DNA of 64,000 nucleotides from Paenibacillus ferrarius (GCF_002027705.1 NZ_MBTG01000016.1:1-64000); one strand, 5' to 3'; shown: positions 44,613-53,827, counted from the stretch's first letter. Translations and numbers: made by a program. The notes: generated by a model not told the origin, from the letters alone.

Positions 44613-45491
44613 TCACCCTTTAACCGCACCAGCGGATATTCCTTCCACGAAATGGTCCTGGGCCATGAAGTAAATAAGAATCGTTGGCACAATCGCACAA
44701 ACGGCTGCTGCCATTAACGGTCCGTATTCGGTGGCATGCTCCGATTGAAAATGCTGCATACCGAGCTGAAGCGTAAACAACCGATCCGAGTTCAAATAAA
44801 TTAACGGCCCCAGGAAATCGTTCCATGCATGCATGAACGTAAAGATGGTTAAACTCGCAATAGCGGGTCGGATCAATGGCAAAATAATGCGCGAATAAAT
44901 GCCAAACTCACCCAAGCCATCAATTCTGGCGGCTTCCGAGAGTTCCTCTGGAATGGACATAAAAAACTGTCTGAACAAGAATACCCCAAACGGGCTGAAG
45001 GCTCCCAACAGGATTAATGCCCAGTGTGAATCCATTAAACCCAGCTTCTTCATTAGCATGAACTGGGGAATCATCATGACCTGATAAGGCACCATCATCG
45101 TCGCCACATAGAGGAAAAACAACTTATCCCGTTCCGGGAATTTCACTTTGGCGAACGCGTAAGCGGCCGTGGAACATGTAATAATTTGCAGTAATGTGGT
45201 CAAAAGCGCAATTTTGATTGTATTCAAATAGTACGTAAAGAAAGGCAGCTGCGTCCACACCTTCGTATAATTGGACCAGTAGAAATGGCTGGGTATCCAC
45301 TGAATCGGGAATCCGAATATCTCCGCTTCCGATTTCACGGAGGCAGAGAGCATCCAGAGGAAGGGAACAATCATGGACAAAGAGATCGCGATTACGATCA
45401 CATACAAAGCTATTTTTCTAACCCATGCCCCAGTAGGCAACCGTTTCGGTAGGTTGATGGATGTCTTCCTAGGTTCTATGATTGTATTCAA
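44613..45491 (-). CDS. Sugar ABC transporter permease (MalG/UgpE type)
   Basis: A 292-residue permease with six membrane segments. The docking loop reads ELSEAARIDGLGEFGIYSRIILPLIRPA and the end QDHFVEGISAGAVKG is typical of MalG-like permeases. It lies between the partner permease and the sulfatase genes in a four-gene operon. No ATPase is encoded nearby. Confidence 0.92.
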   Translation of the reverse strand: MNTIIEPRKTSINLPKRLPTGAWVRKIALYVIVIAISLSMIVPFLWMLSASVKSEAEIFGFPIQWIPSHFYWSNYTKVWTQLPFFTYYLNTIKIALLTTLLQIITCSTAAYAFAKVKFPERDKLFFLYVATMMVPYQVMMIPQFMLMKKLGLMDSHWALILLGAFSPFGVFLFRQFFMSIPEELSEAARIDGLGEFGIYSRIILPLIRPAIASLTIFTFMHAWNDFLGPLIYLNSDRLFTLQLGMQHFQSEHATEYGPLMAAAVCAIVPTILIYFMAQDHFVEGISAGAVKG

Positions 45492-45525
45492 GTTGGCTTC
45501 TCCTTTCTCTAACCCGCTAAACTCG

Positions 45526-46416
45526 TTAGGAGTAGTTCACCCAACGTTTCTGTCCTCTAAATTGAATCAGTGTAATGACGAGGATGATGGCAAAAAGCAC
45601 GTAAGCCATCGCAGAGGCATACCCGTATTCGAATCTTTGGAATGCCGTATAATAAATATCATAGACCAGCATATGCGTCGAGCGGCCCGGACCGCCTTTG
45701 GTCAAAACGAACACAAGATCGAACACTTTGAACGAATTAATAATCCCCATAATGATGGTGAAGAAAATAACCGGCGACAGCATCGGCACCGTAATCTTGC
45801 GGAATTGCGATACTTTCCCTGCGCCATCGATTTCCGCTGCTTCATAGAGATCCTTCGGAATTCCCTGCAATCCAGCTAAATAGAGCACCATATAGTAACC
45901 GATGGAATGCCAAATGCTGACGATAATAACCGAGATAAGCGCCCAATGCGTGGAGGCTAGCCATGTGGGCGGATGATCGACCCCCAAGCTGCGCAGCATG
46001 CCGTTAATCGGCCCCATAGTTGGGTTGTAGAGAAGCTGCCATACGACGGCTACGGCTATCGTAGCTGTTATGTGAGGCAGAAAGATGGCGGTACGAAATA
46101 TTTTAATGCCTCTCAATCCTTTATTGAGGGCAACAGCTGCCAAGATCGCGAGTAATAACGTAACCGGTACGGATACGCCCGTCATGATTAAACTGTTGAG
46201 AAGCGAGATGCGGAACGTTTCGTCACTCCATAAACGCACATAATTCGCTAATCCTGTGAATTGGATATCGCCAAAGCCATTCCATTCCGTAAAGCTCATA
46301 AGAAAAGATGCGCCTACCGGAAAGCAAATAAATAATAAAAATCCAATGATATTCGGAAGCAGAAATGTGTAACCGATGAACCGATTGCGCCGTACTTCTT
46401 TGCTCGTTTCTCTCAT
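45526..46416 (-). CDS. Sugar ABC transporter permease (MalF/UgpA type)
   Basis: A 296-residue permease. FIGYTFLLPNIIGFLLFICFP is the first membrane segment and DLYEAAEIDGAGKVSQFRKITVPMLSP the ATPase-docking loop. GGLTKGGP-like VLTKGGPGRSTHMLV precedes the last segments, as in UgpA-type proteins. AGGGGTG sits before the ATG at 46416; the frame is open 66 bases further upstream without a ribosome site. Confidence 0.91.
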   Translation of the reverse strand: MRETSKEVRRNRFIGYTFLLPNIIGFLLFICFPVGASFLMSFTEWNGFGDIQFTGLANYVRLWSDETFRISLLNSLIMTGVSVPVTLLLAILAAVALNKGLRGIKIFRTAIFLPHITATIAVAVVWQLLYNPTMGPINGMLRSLGVDHPPTWLASTHWALISVIIVSIWHSIGYYMVLYLAGLQGIPKDLYEAAEIDGAGKVSQFRKITVPMLSPVIFFTIIMGIINSFKVFDLVFVLTKGGPGRSTHMLVYDIYYTAFQRFEYGYASAMAYVLFAIILVITLIQFRGQKRWVNYS

Positions 46417-46487
46417 ATGCTTCACCCCTATTGAAGCAATCGAGCTTCGCCAACTTCGGCGAAGCTCGACCGTCTCATTCATGTCTT

Positions 46488-47807
46488 TTACTTCTTGCCT
46501 GCTTTGAAATCCTTCGCGTATTTATCTGCCCATTCCTTTTCTACACGTTGCGCAATTTTGGCAATCGCCTGATCCACCGTCTGCGCGTTGGTCAAAGCCA
46601 TTTCCCCTTCTTGCTTATACACGTTGTTGACCAGAATATTTTTCACGCCAGGCAGGAACGGGTATTCCGGATATTCTTTTTGTTCCACGAAATAGTGAAT
46701 GTTCTTAGGCTTCATGCTACCATCGCCGATATAGGTTTTGCGGATATCGTCATTGATATAGCCTGTCAAGAATCCTTTGGCTGCGAATTGCTTCGCGCCT
46801 TTGGCTCCTGTCATGAATTGAATGACTTTAAACGCTTCTTCTTTGTGCTTGGAGTTTTTGTTCATCATTAACGATACGGGTGTTGCCAGACTTGTGTTCG
46901 CTGCTACACCATCTGGATGCGGAACTGGAACGACATCCCAATCGAAGCTGATTTTCTTCTCCGCTTCCGCTTGTCTAAGCTGTGCAACATGCCAGTCACC
47001 AATCAGATTCATGGCAACATTGCCCTTCTGGAAAGCCGAATTATAATGTGCGGAAGTCGTAATTTGCTCCGCCCAGCCCATGATCGAGCCGTCTTTTTCC
47101 ATATCCATGCGGAATTGGAGCCCTTTCTTGAAAGGGGTTAAATCCTTATCGATAATCGAAGCGCCAGTTTGAACGCCCTGCATATACCAGGTTTGCGCCC
47201 ACGGATGCAGGAAAGCACCATAAACTTTGTTCGCGCCCTCGCCCTTCGTCATTTTCTTCGCCAGCTCCCGGAATTCATTCCAAGTCATATCCTCTTTCGG
47301 ATAAGGAACGCTCGCTTGATCAAACAGCGTTTTGTTATAGAACAACATCCAGTTGGACTTGCGGTAAGGAAGACCGAAAACTTTATCGTTAACTTTCAAC
47401 GAGTCATAAAGCGGACCATATCCGGAAACGTCGACATTCCCTTTTTTGATGTAATCATCCAATGGTTCTAAGATGCCTGTATCCAAGAAAACATCCATAT
47501 TGCCGCCGAACAAATCAATGTCTTCTCCAGATGACAGCTGCAGACGAAGTTTCTCATAGTATTGAGCTTGAGGAACGGTTTCGAATTGCACTTGGATTGT
47601 TGGATTCTCTTTACTAAACTCAGCATAGGCGGTTTTGAATGTTTCCAAATCGTCCGTTAATACCGTAGCCTTCAGGTTAACTTGCGCGGTTTTTGCCTCT
47701 GGCGAAGCCGTATTTTTATCGCCAGTCGTTTGCTGTGTGGAACCACATCCGGCAAGCAAACCCACAAGCACTGAGCCCGTTACCACCATACTCCAACTTT
47801 TTTTCAT
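46488..47807 (-). CDS. Extracellular sugar-binding lipoprotein (family 1)
   Basis: A 439-residue binding lipoprotein with lipobox GLLAGC (Cys21) and a Thr/Ser/Lys-rich linker. The body contains LRLQLSSGEDIDLFGGNMDVFLDTGILEPLDDYI and GVAANTSLATPVSLMMNKNSKHKEEAFKV, typical of MalE/UgpB-like proteins. GGGTGAT precedes the ATG at 47807. First gene of the sulfatase operon, so the ligand is probably a sulfated saccharide. It is divergent from a two-component system. Confidence 0.89.
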   Translation of the reverse strand: MKKSWSMVVTGSVLVGLLAGCGSTQQTTGDKNTASPEAKTAQVNLKATVLTDDLETFKTAYAEFSKENPTIQVQFETVPQAQYYEKLRLQLSSGEDIDLFGGNMDVFLDTGILEPLDDYIKKGNVDVSGYGPLYDSLKVNDKVFGLPYRKSNWMLFYNKTLFDQASVPYPKEDMTWNEFRELAKKMTKGEGANKVYGAFLHPWAQTWYMQGVQTGASIIDKDLTPFKKGLQFRMDMEKDGSIMGWAEQITTSAHYNSAFQKGNVAMNLIGDWHVAQLRQAEAEKKISFDWDVVPVPHPDGVAANTSLATPVSLMMNKNSKHKEEAFKVIQFMTGAKGAKQFAAKGFLTGYINDDIRKTYIGDGSMKPKNIHYFVEQKEYPEYPFLPGVKNILVNNVYKQEGEMALTNAQTVDQAIAKIAQRVEKEWADKYAKDFKAGKK

Positions 47808-47834
47808 TTGACTATCACCCTTTTTTTGATATGA

Positions 47835-47877
47835 TTTGAATGCGTTTTCTATATTTTGAATTATACGTAGATTCAAA
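47835..47877. promoter_or_regulatory. Three TTTGAAT elements between the sulfatase operon and its two-component system
   Basis: TTTGAAT occurs at 47835-47841 and 47855-47861 (20 bases apart, direct) and as ATTCAAA at 47871-47877. The last two form a perfect 7-base inverted repeat around 9 bases. They lie 28-70 bases before the binding-protein ATG, a good place for a response-regulator site. Confidence 0.5.
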
Positions 47878-47939
47878 GTCCATCGACAGGTGAAAGTTTT
47901 ATTCCCCCTTTTTTGGCCAAAGAGAAAGAAGTGATTCCT

Positions 47940-49415
47940 ATGCTTTTCATTACGCTTCTATTGTTGATTTTCACTATTTTATTTACTTACAAAAAACTGA
48001 ATAATGCCTCAACCCGCTTCATGTATGGCATCATTATCGGTTGGATACTTTCCTTCGTATCCTTCACCCTGTATTTGAGCAAGTTCAACTACTATTTCAA
48101 CGTCATTCATAGTTTCTTTGATTTCAGTCCAGGTACTTGGAATTACCTTGTGTTGACCAAATTTAATCCTAACTGGCTGATTCGTATGCTGAATGTGGGT
48201 GTTAGCCTGTTTTATTGTTCGCTGCTTTGCTTTGCGGTATCCTTCACCAGGAGCCTCAGCCACAGAAAACAGCAATTCGTCTACGGTGGTGTTCTGACCT
48301 TTTTCATCGTACAAACGGCTTATTATGACCCTACTCTGCACATCGCTTTAACCAATTGGAATGATAGTCTTCCGTACCTAAATGCAGTTGAAGCTATATT
48401 TAAAAGCTTTCGCTACCTCTTTCTTTTTGTTGCATTTGGCCTGCTAGTGAACTATTATTTGAATTATCCGAAAATTAGGTTTATCAAAAATCTCACCTTA
48501 TATCATATTTTGCTGTTCATCCCGCTTGTGATTATTCACTTGTTAATCTTCTCGTGGGCACCAAAAGTACTAGTAAAAGCAACATTTCTGGATGGCTATT
48601 ACAATTACTTGCAGCCTCCGCTTGGTTCTCAGCCCATCCTGCTGTCCGTGTTTCCCTATGCGATTTATTTGACACTGATCCTGATGATTTTCATCGTTTA
48701 CAAGTTCAATTCCATCGAGAATTATCGCAAAAATCGCGATATCCAGATTAATAAAAGCATTGATACCGCAACGTTAGGCACCCGTGCTTTCACACATGCG
48801 CTCAAAAACCACTTGATCGCGATACAATCCGAGGCAGCTTATTTGAAAGACCGCCATCAAGCGGATAACGAGTCCGTGTACAGTCTTGAACTTATTTTAA
48901 AATCATCGCAAACAGCCCTTACGAGCATTAACGATGCCGCTGATAAATTAAAAAACATGAATTTAAATCTTCAATCCATGTCGATCGAGCTGCCTATACA
49001 GCAAGCACTGCTCCAGCTGCGGGAGCAATCCAACCGCTGCCAAGTCGACTATCGGCCAAGCTCGGTTCCCGTAAATTGTTATCTCGATTACAGCCATTTC
49101 ACGGAAGCCATTTACAACTTGCTGATCAATGCCAATGAATCGCTGCAGTATCGCGATGATGGTCTCATTGTTGTAGAAACGAATCAGCAGAACGGCTGGG
49201 CGCTTATCCGCATTGCCGATAATGGTCCTGGCGTAGCCGAGGAAAATTTAGAAGCTATCTTTGATCCGTTTTTCACGACGAAAGCTTCCGTAAACAACTG
49301 GGGTATCGGCTTGTCCTACTGTCACAAGATCGTACTAGGCCACGATGGCAAGATTCTGGTGGAAAGCAAAGAAGGTCTCGGAACGACATTCACCCTATTC
49401 CTGCCGATTATCTAA
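47940..49415 (+). CDS. Membrane sensor histidine kinase with multi-pass N-terminus
   Basis: A 491-residue kinase. The first ~275 residues hold about seven or eight membrane segments with no large outer loop, so it probably senses a signal in or near the membrane. The phospho-acceptor region reads TRAFTHALKNHLIAIQSEA, the N box NLLINANESLQYRDDG, the G boxes IADNGPGVAEENLEAIFDPFFTT and WGIGLSYCHKIVLGHDG. AGAAGTG precedes the ATG at 47940; the TTG at 47913 lacks a ribosome site. It is followed by its response regulator gene and lies divergent to the sulfatase operon. Confidence 0.87.
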   Translation: MLFITLLLLIFTILFTYKKLNNASTRFMYGIIIGWILSFVSFTLYLSKFNYYFNVIHSFFDFSPGTWNYLVLTKFNPNWLIRMLNVGVSLFYCSLLCFAVSFTRSLSHRKQQFVYGGVLTFFIVQTAYYDPTLHIALTNWNDSLPYLNAVEAIFKSFRYLFLFVAFGLLVNYYLNYPKIRFIKNLTLYHILLFIPLVIIHLLIFSWAPKVLVKATFLDGYYNYLQPPLGSQPILLSVFPYAIYLTLILMIFIVYKFNSIENYRKNRDIQINKSIDTATLGTRAFTHALKNHLIAIQSEAAYLKDRHQADNESVYSLELILKSSQTALTSINDAADKLKNMNLNLQSMSIELPIQQALLQLREQSNRCQVDYRPSSVPVNCYLDYSHFTEAIYNLLINANESLQYRDDGLIVVETNQQNGWALIRIADNGPGVAEENLEAIFDPFFTTKASVNNWGIGLSYCHKIVLGHDGKILVESKEGLGTTFTLFLPII

Positions 49416-49450
49416 TGTTCCTGGAATGCTAAAGAAAGAGGTTCATGCGA

Positions 49451-50137
49451 ATGACACAACTACAAATGCGAATCCTCATTGCGGATGACATGGAAGCCCA
49501 CATTAGAAGACTAGAGAGGACATTCTCTGGGCATGAAGATTTTGAGTGCATCGCGCGCGCTTCATCTGGCAATGAGGCGGTCACGCTGGCGGCTCAGCAT
49601 CAGCCCGATGTTATTTTGATGGATATTGAGATGGAAAGTCAGTATGCCGGAATTCATGCGGCCAAACAGATTCACGAAAAGCACCCTCATATCAAAATCA
49701 TCGTATTGACCGTTCATAAGGATGAGAATTTCATCTTTGCCGCCTTTCAGACGGGAATCACGGACTACTTGCTGAAAAATGCTTCAGATGTAGAAGTCAT
49801 TGAAGCCGTTCGGGCTGCTTTTAAGAACGAATCACCGATCCGGCCGATGATCGCCGAGAAGATTAGGGAAGAATTTGTTCGCGTCAAAAAAGCGGAAGCC
49901 AGCCTGCTGAATATCATTCAGATCATCTCCGAACTGACTCCAAGCGAGCTGCAGGTGCTCCGCCTCCTGTGCGAAGGCAAGAAGCGCAAGCAAATTGCCG
50001 AGGAACGCTGCGTTGAGTATGAAACGATCAAGAAACAGATCAATTCCATTCTCAAAAAATTCCAAATGCCCGATGCCGCTAAAGTGATTCAAACGATTAA
50101 CGATTTGCGCATTTTTGAGGTCATGAGGAAGCTTTGA
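49451..50137 (+). CDS. Response regulator with LuxR-type DNA-binding domain
   Basis: A 228-residue regulator. Receiver residues 6-125 with phospho-Asp58 in VILMDIEMES and Lys in DYLLKNASD. The C-terminal part has ELTPSELQVLRLLCEGKKRKQIAEERCVEYETIKKQI, a LuxR-type helix-turn-helix in which the usual V-x-x-H is replaced. AGAGG lies 9 bases before the ATG at 49451; the ATG at 49445 is too close. It pairs with the kinase 35 bases upstream and probably controls the divergent sulfatase operon. Confidence 0.88.
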   Translation: MTQLQMRILIADDMEAHIRRLERTFSGHEDFECIARASSGNEAVTLAAQHQPDVILMDIEMESQYAGIHAAKQIHEKHPHIKIIVLTVHKDENFIFAAFQTGITDYLLKNASDVEVIEAVRAAFKNESPIRPMIAEKIREEFVRVKKAEASLLNIIQIISELTPSELQVLRLLCEGKKRKQIAEERCVEYETIKKQINSILKKFQMPDAAKVIQTINDLRIFEVMRKL

Positions 50138-50170
50138 TGTTGGTTTGCGGGGGCGGGGCTTTTTGCTGCT

Positions 50171-50193
50171 GAGCCTGCCTTTTTGGCAGGCTC
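50171..50193. terminator. Hairpin between convergent genes
   Basis: GAGCCTGCC-TTTTT-GGCAGGCTC is a perfect 9-base stem between the convergent response regulator and exporter genes. There is no clear U-run on either side, so it may act as a bidirectional transcript end. Confidence 0.5.
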
Positions 50194-50216
50194 GGTGTAT
50201 ATTTGCGGGGAAGAGG

Positions 50217-51257
50217 CTACCTCAATCCAAAAAATGCAACAAGAGCATAGCCCAAAACCGAAAGCAATACCGACCCCACCAACCCCGCAGCAAACGACTT
50301 CATCCCCATGCGGCGAAATGTGAGTAGATCAACTTGCAGTCCCAGACCAACCATCGCCATGGCGATTAGCAAGTAAGCAGCGACAAGGATCTGAGTGGTC
50401 AAGCCAGCGGGAATTATCCCCAACGTGTTGACACCGCTCATAGCAAGAAATCCAAGAATAAACCACGGCATCGGAATCGATTTCCAGCTTGCCTTTTTCA
50501 CTTCGCCACGCTCTTTTCTTTCTATCCGGTTCGTCCAGATGCCGAGCACAATGGCGACCGGTACCAAAAGGGCAACACGCGTTAATTTCACGATGACCGC
50601 CAGATCAACCGCAGCTTTGCCGCCAGGGGCCGCAGCCGCAATGACATGCGCCACTTCATGAAGCGTTGCACCTGAGAAAATACCGTAGCCTTGCGCCGTC
50701 AAGCCCAGTACAGGATAAAGAAGCGTATAGGCAAGTGTGAACAGTGTCCCTAATATGGCAACCGTGGCTGCCGCAACAGCAGTCTCTTCCTCATTGGCCT
50801 TAATTTGCGGGGATATGGCGACAACGGCAGCCGCACCACAAATCGCCGTGCCGCAGGCCGTCAAGATGCCCAAGCGCTTTTCGACCTTGAACATCTTCGT
50901 AAGCGCATAGACAACAACCAGTGTAAAGATGATATTGATGACGGCAATCGACAGCACCTTTGGACCCGCATGCACGATATCAAGCAAATTCAATCTCATG
51001 CCCAGCAAAATAATGCCATATCGTAGAAGCTTTTTGCTTGAAAATGAAACGCCTGTAAGGCTCTGCCGAGGGACTCCGATGATGGCCTTCCAGAGGATGC
51101 CGAGTAAAATGGCTATTACTAACTGTCCCATTATATTTAGAAATGGCGCTTCGGCCAAATATTTGGCGGCAACCGCAAGCATGAACGTTAAACCAATACC
51201 TTGTGCAAATCCGAAACCTTTATGTTCTCTTTGTGGTAAGACGTAGGCATGTGCCAT
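50217..51257 (-). CDS. YeiH-family putative exporter (UPF0324)
   Basis: A 346-residue membrane protein with about ten hydrophobic segments of the YeiH/Cons_hypoth698 family, often called putative sulfate exporters; the substrate is not proven. Family motifs seen: GISPQIKANEEETAVAAATVAILGT-like AVVAISPQIKANEEETAVA, YGIFSGATLHEVAHVIAAA and IILLGMRLNLLDI. GGGAG lies 8 bases before the ATG at 51257; the open frame runs 219 bases further but into the divergent LysR gene. The LysR gene next door faces the other way, a usual arrangement for this family. Confidence 0.86.
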   Translation of the reverse strand: MAHAYVLPQREHKGFGFAQGIGLTFMLAVAAKYLAEAPFLNIMGQLVIAILLGILWKAIIGVPRQSLTGVSFSSKKLLRYGIILLGMRLNLLDIVHAGPKVLSIAVINIIFTLVVVYALTKMFKVEKRLGILTACGTAICGAAAVVAISPQIKANEEETAVAAATVAILGTLFTLAYTLLYPVLGLTAQGYGIFSGATLHEVAHVIAAAAPGGKAAVDLAVIVKLTRVALLVPVAIVLGIWTNRIERKERGEVKKASWKSIPMPWFILGFLAMSGVNTLGIIPAGLTTQILVAAYLLIAMAMVGLGLQVDLLTFRRMGMKSFAAGLVGSVLLSVLGYALVAFFGLR

Positions 51258-51431
51258 CATCCTCACTCCCATCTTCAAGCTGCTCTGTGCTGTTCTTCTA
51301 ACCTCACTATAAAGCGAACCGTACGATAAGTGAAATATCAATATCCTATCTCTATCATGAGAAAAACTGATGATAAACTTGTCGTTAACCCCCTTCCTTA
51401 TGTAGAATATAAAGACTAGGGGGAGATGCAG

Positions 51432-52313
51432 ATGATCGTAGAAACACTTCGTGTTTTTGTTGCCGTTACTGAACAACGCAATTTCTCCCGCGCAGCGGAG
51501 CTGTTGAATTTATCCCAACCAGCCGTCTCGCTGCATATTCGGAATCTGGAGAACGAATTCAGCTCCAAGCTCATGCATCGTTCACCTAAACATGTCATGC
51601 TAACAGAAGCTGGTGAAATTCTATATCGGCGAGCCAAAGAAATTCTTGCCCTTTATGAACAAGGAAAGCAAGAAATCCATTTGCTGACTGAAAAAGTAAC
51701 AGGGGCGATTCACATTGGCGCGAGCTTCACGATTGGGGAATATATTTTGCCGCGCCTGCTTGCCGAGTTTGCACAGCAATTCCCGGAGGTCGAGATGTCC
51801 GTTACGATTGCAAATACCGAGGAAATTACCCAAGCGCTGAAGGCGAACAAGCTTGATCTCGGTTTAGTTGAAGGGCAAGTATCACCGAATGGGCTCCAAG
51901 TTTCCTCGTATATGAAAGACGAAATGATCTTAATAGCGTCTAATTCCCATCCTCTCGTTTCCAAAAAAACGGTAAAACCGGAAATGCTCCACGACCTCAC
52001 TTGGATTTTCCGCGAGCATGGATCCGGTACTCGGTCTTTCAACGATCAGTTTATTCAGGCGGCGGGGCTGCGCATCAAACGCTCGTATGTGTTCAACAGC
52101 AGCCAGGGTGTTAAAGAAGCCGTTTCCGCTGGGCTGGGGATATCTATTCTCTCCCGCTGGATTGTGCGCAAGGAATTGGAATCCGGGGAAATTTGCGCTG
52201 TCCCACTCAGCCCCAAGCTGCCGGAACGGAATTTCTGGATCATTCAGAATCAGGATCATTCAGCTACGATGGCTATCCAAATGTTCCTGCATATGCTACT
52301 TCAGCGCGCATAG
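51432..52313 (+). CDS. LysR-family regulator (CysL/YeiE-like)
   Basis: A 293-residue regulator. The helix-turn-helix reads RNFSRAAELLNLSQPAVSLHIRNLENEF and the substrate-binding domain starts near residue 88 (GAIHIGASFTIGEYILPRLLAEF), a sequence type common in CysL/YeiE/CbbR-like proteins. GGGGGAG lies 6 bases before the ATG at 51432. It is divergent from the YeiH-family exporter gene and probably activates it. Effector unknown; sulfite or sulfur compounds are a guess from relatives. Confidence 0.9.
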   Translation: MIVETLRVFVAVTEQRNFSRAAELLNLSQPAVSLHIRNLENEFSSKLMHRSPKHVMLTEAGEILYRRAKEILALYEQGKQEIHLLTEKVTGAIHIGASFTIGEYILPRLLAEFAQQFPEVEMSVTIANTEEITQALKANKLDLGLVEGQVSPNGLQVSSYMKDEMILIASNSHPLVSKKTVKPEMLHDLTWIFREHGSGTRSFNDQFIQAAGLRIKRSYVFNSSQGVKEAVSAGLGISILSRWIVRKELESGEICAVPLSPKLPERNFWIIQNQDHSATMAIQMFLHMLLQRA

Positions 52314-52445
52314 TTTTGTTAGTTTTCACCTGCTGCGGCGTATTTATGCCGAATGCTAGTAAGCCGGATGCCTCATGAGTGGCGTCTGCTCCAAAACCAT
52401 GCGCAACCACATCGGCAATATCCGTCACTCACCGAATTTGAGAAA

Positions 52446-52623
52446 CCTGCGAAAATACAGGCTTTTTCGAGGGAATCGTGTAAAATCAGAAAAAGCCTGC
52501 GATTATGCAGGCTTTTGAAGCTTTTCCATCCCGATATCGAAAAAAGGCCTCAAAAGCCTGCAGATTCGCAGGCTTCTCGAGATTTTGCCTCCTTCCCAAG
52601 ATAAAAGGATGCATAATCGCAGG
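52446..52623 (-). repeat. Array of four CCTGC-N6-GCAGG palindromes (copy 2, inverted)
   Basis: The gene-free stretch 52314-52711 has four units at 52446, 52496, 52557 and 52608: CCTGCGAAAATACAGG, CCTGCGATTATGCAGG, CCTGCAGATTCGCAGG and GATGCATAATCGCAGG. Spacing is 50, 61 and 51. Read on the minus strand the order and sequence match the array at 6130-6307; the unit at 52608 is the exact reverse complement of the one at 6130, and the match continues about 10 bases beyond. Nothing else was seen in this stretch. Confidence 0.8.
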
Positions 52624-52711
52624 AATCCCTCAATTTAGAAGGTTCAGACATCTACGAAGAAAGTGGGGCAAAAGCAAACTATCCGCTCAGTCAGGACGCA
52701 AGCCCCCTCTT

Positions 52712-53827
52712 TCATCCTTTCAAAGGAACAACCAAACTAACCACCGTTCCTTGCCCCTGCTCGGAGCGAATGTCCAGCCTGCCGCCAATACTCTTGGCTC
52801 GCTCTTCCATGCTGAAAAGACCCACGCCTTTGGCAGCTTTATTCCTCGCAAAGCCTTTCCCCTTGTCCTCCACACGAACTAAGACTTGGGAGTCCATCTC
52901 CTGCACAACAACCGTCGCTTCTGACACGTCCGCGTACTTGGCAATATTGGTAAGCGCTTCTTGAATTACGCGGTAAATGACGGTTTCCTCAAGTGCTCCC
53001 AGTCTGCGGGACAAGCGGCTGTCCAGTATCACCCGAATCCCGTAATGATTGGTATAGTTTTCAATATACGTTCGAATGGCAGGGACAACCCCTAGGTCGT
53101 CCAATACGGAAGGCCGTATTTGCCAAGCCAAACTTCGCACATCTTCAATGATGCCGGAAACCTGCTGTCTAAGTGCAGTCAAATCCGTGCTTTTGGCCTC
53201 GCCCTCCCCGATCAAGCGATCCATTTGGATCAACAAGGAGAATAAGCTTTGACCAATGCCATCGTGCAGCTCGCGCGAAAACTTGCGGCGCTCTTCCTCC
53301 TGAATGCGCATGACCTGCGACATCATCAGCTGGAGTTCTTCTTCCACACGCTTTAATTCCGTTACTTCATTCCGAATAGCAAGATACTGATAAGATTGCC
53401 CATATTCATCCAGGAACGGCACGATGGTTGTATCTACCCAATAAAAGCTGCCGTCTTTGGCTTTATTTTTAATTTCGCCGCGCCATACCTTCCCTGAGGA
53501 AATGGTTTGCCACAAGACAGCCATGAACGGCTTCTGGTGATAGCCCGAATTGATAATCCGATGATCTTGACCGATCAGCTCGCTCCGGGAGTACTTGGAA
53601 ACTGCACAAAATTTATCGTTCACATATAAAATCTTCCCTGTATGGTCGGTAACAGCCACAATGGAGGATTCGTCCAGAGCAAATTTAACATGGGATAGTT
53701 GTTTAAGCGCTTGTCTCAAATCCTGCTGAAACAGGGAATCCGCGATATGCTCGTCAAGTCGATTTAATAGATTCAGCACATTCTCACCGATGACTTCTGG
53801 ATACGCTCTGTTCTTATCCTCACTCAA
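52712..53827 (-). CDS. NreB-like PAS sensor histidine kinase
   Basis: A 371-residue soluble kinase. An Aer-like PAS domain covers residues 48-160 (AVTDHTGKILYVNDKFCAVSKYSRSELIGQDHR), followed by a HisKA_3 domain with His188 in SRELHDGIGQSLFSLL and an ATPase domain with NIAKYADVSEAT and VEDKGKGFA. It is next to a LuxR-type regulator and an NreA-like GAF gene, the NreABC set that controls nitrate respiration in staphylococci. It has only one Cys (Cys74), so the four-Cys iron-sulfur site of staphylococcal NreB is absent; FAD or another ligand may be sensed. The start is a TTG overlapping the regulator gene's stop by 8 bases. Confidence 0.85.
   Translation of the reverse strand: MSEDKNRAYPEVIGENVLNLLNRLDEHIADSLFQQDLRQALKQLSHVKFALDESSIVAVTDHTGKILYVNDKFCAVSKYSRSELIGQDHRIINSGYHQKPFMAVLWQTISSGKVWRGEIKNKAKDGSFYWVDTTIVPFLDEYGQSYQYLAIRNEVTELKRVEEELQLMMSQVMRIQEEERRKFSRELHDGIGQSLFSLLIQMDRLIGEGEAKSTDLTALRQQVSGIIEDVRSLAWQIRPSVLDDLGVVPAIRTYIENYTNHYGIRVILDSRLSRRLGALEETVIYRVIQEALTNIAKYADVSEATVVVQEMDSQVLVRVEDKGKGFARNKAAKGVGLFSMEERAKSIGGRLDIRSEQGQGTVVSLVVPLKG

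Noticed and set aside
53703-53712. TTTAAGCGCTTG as a further LacI operator
   Set aside because: It is inside the kinase coding region, only partly palindromic and far from any promoter of a related gene.
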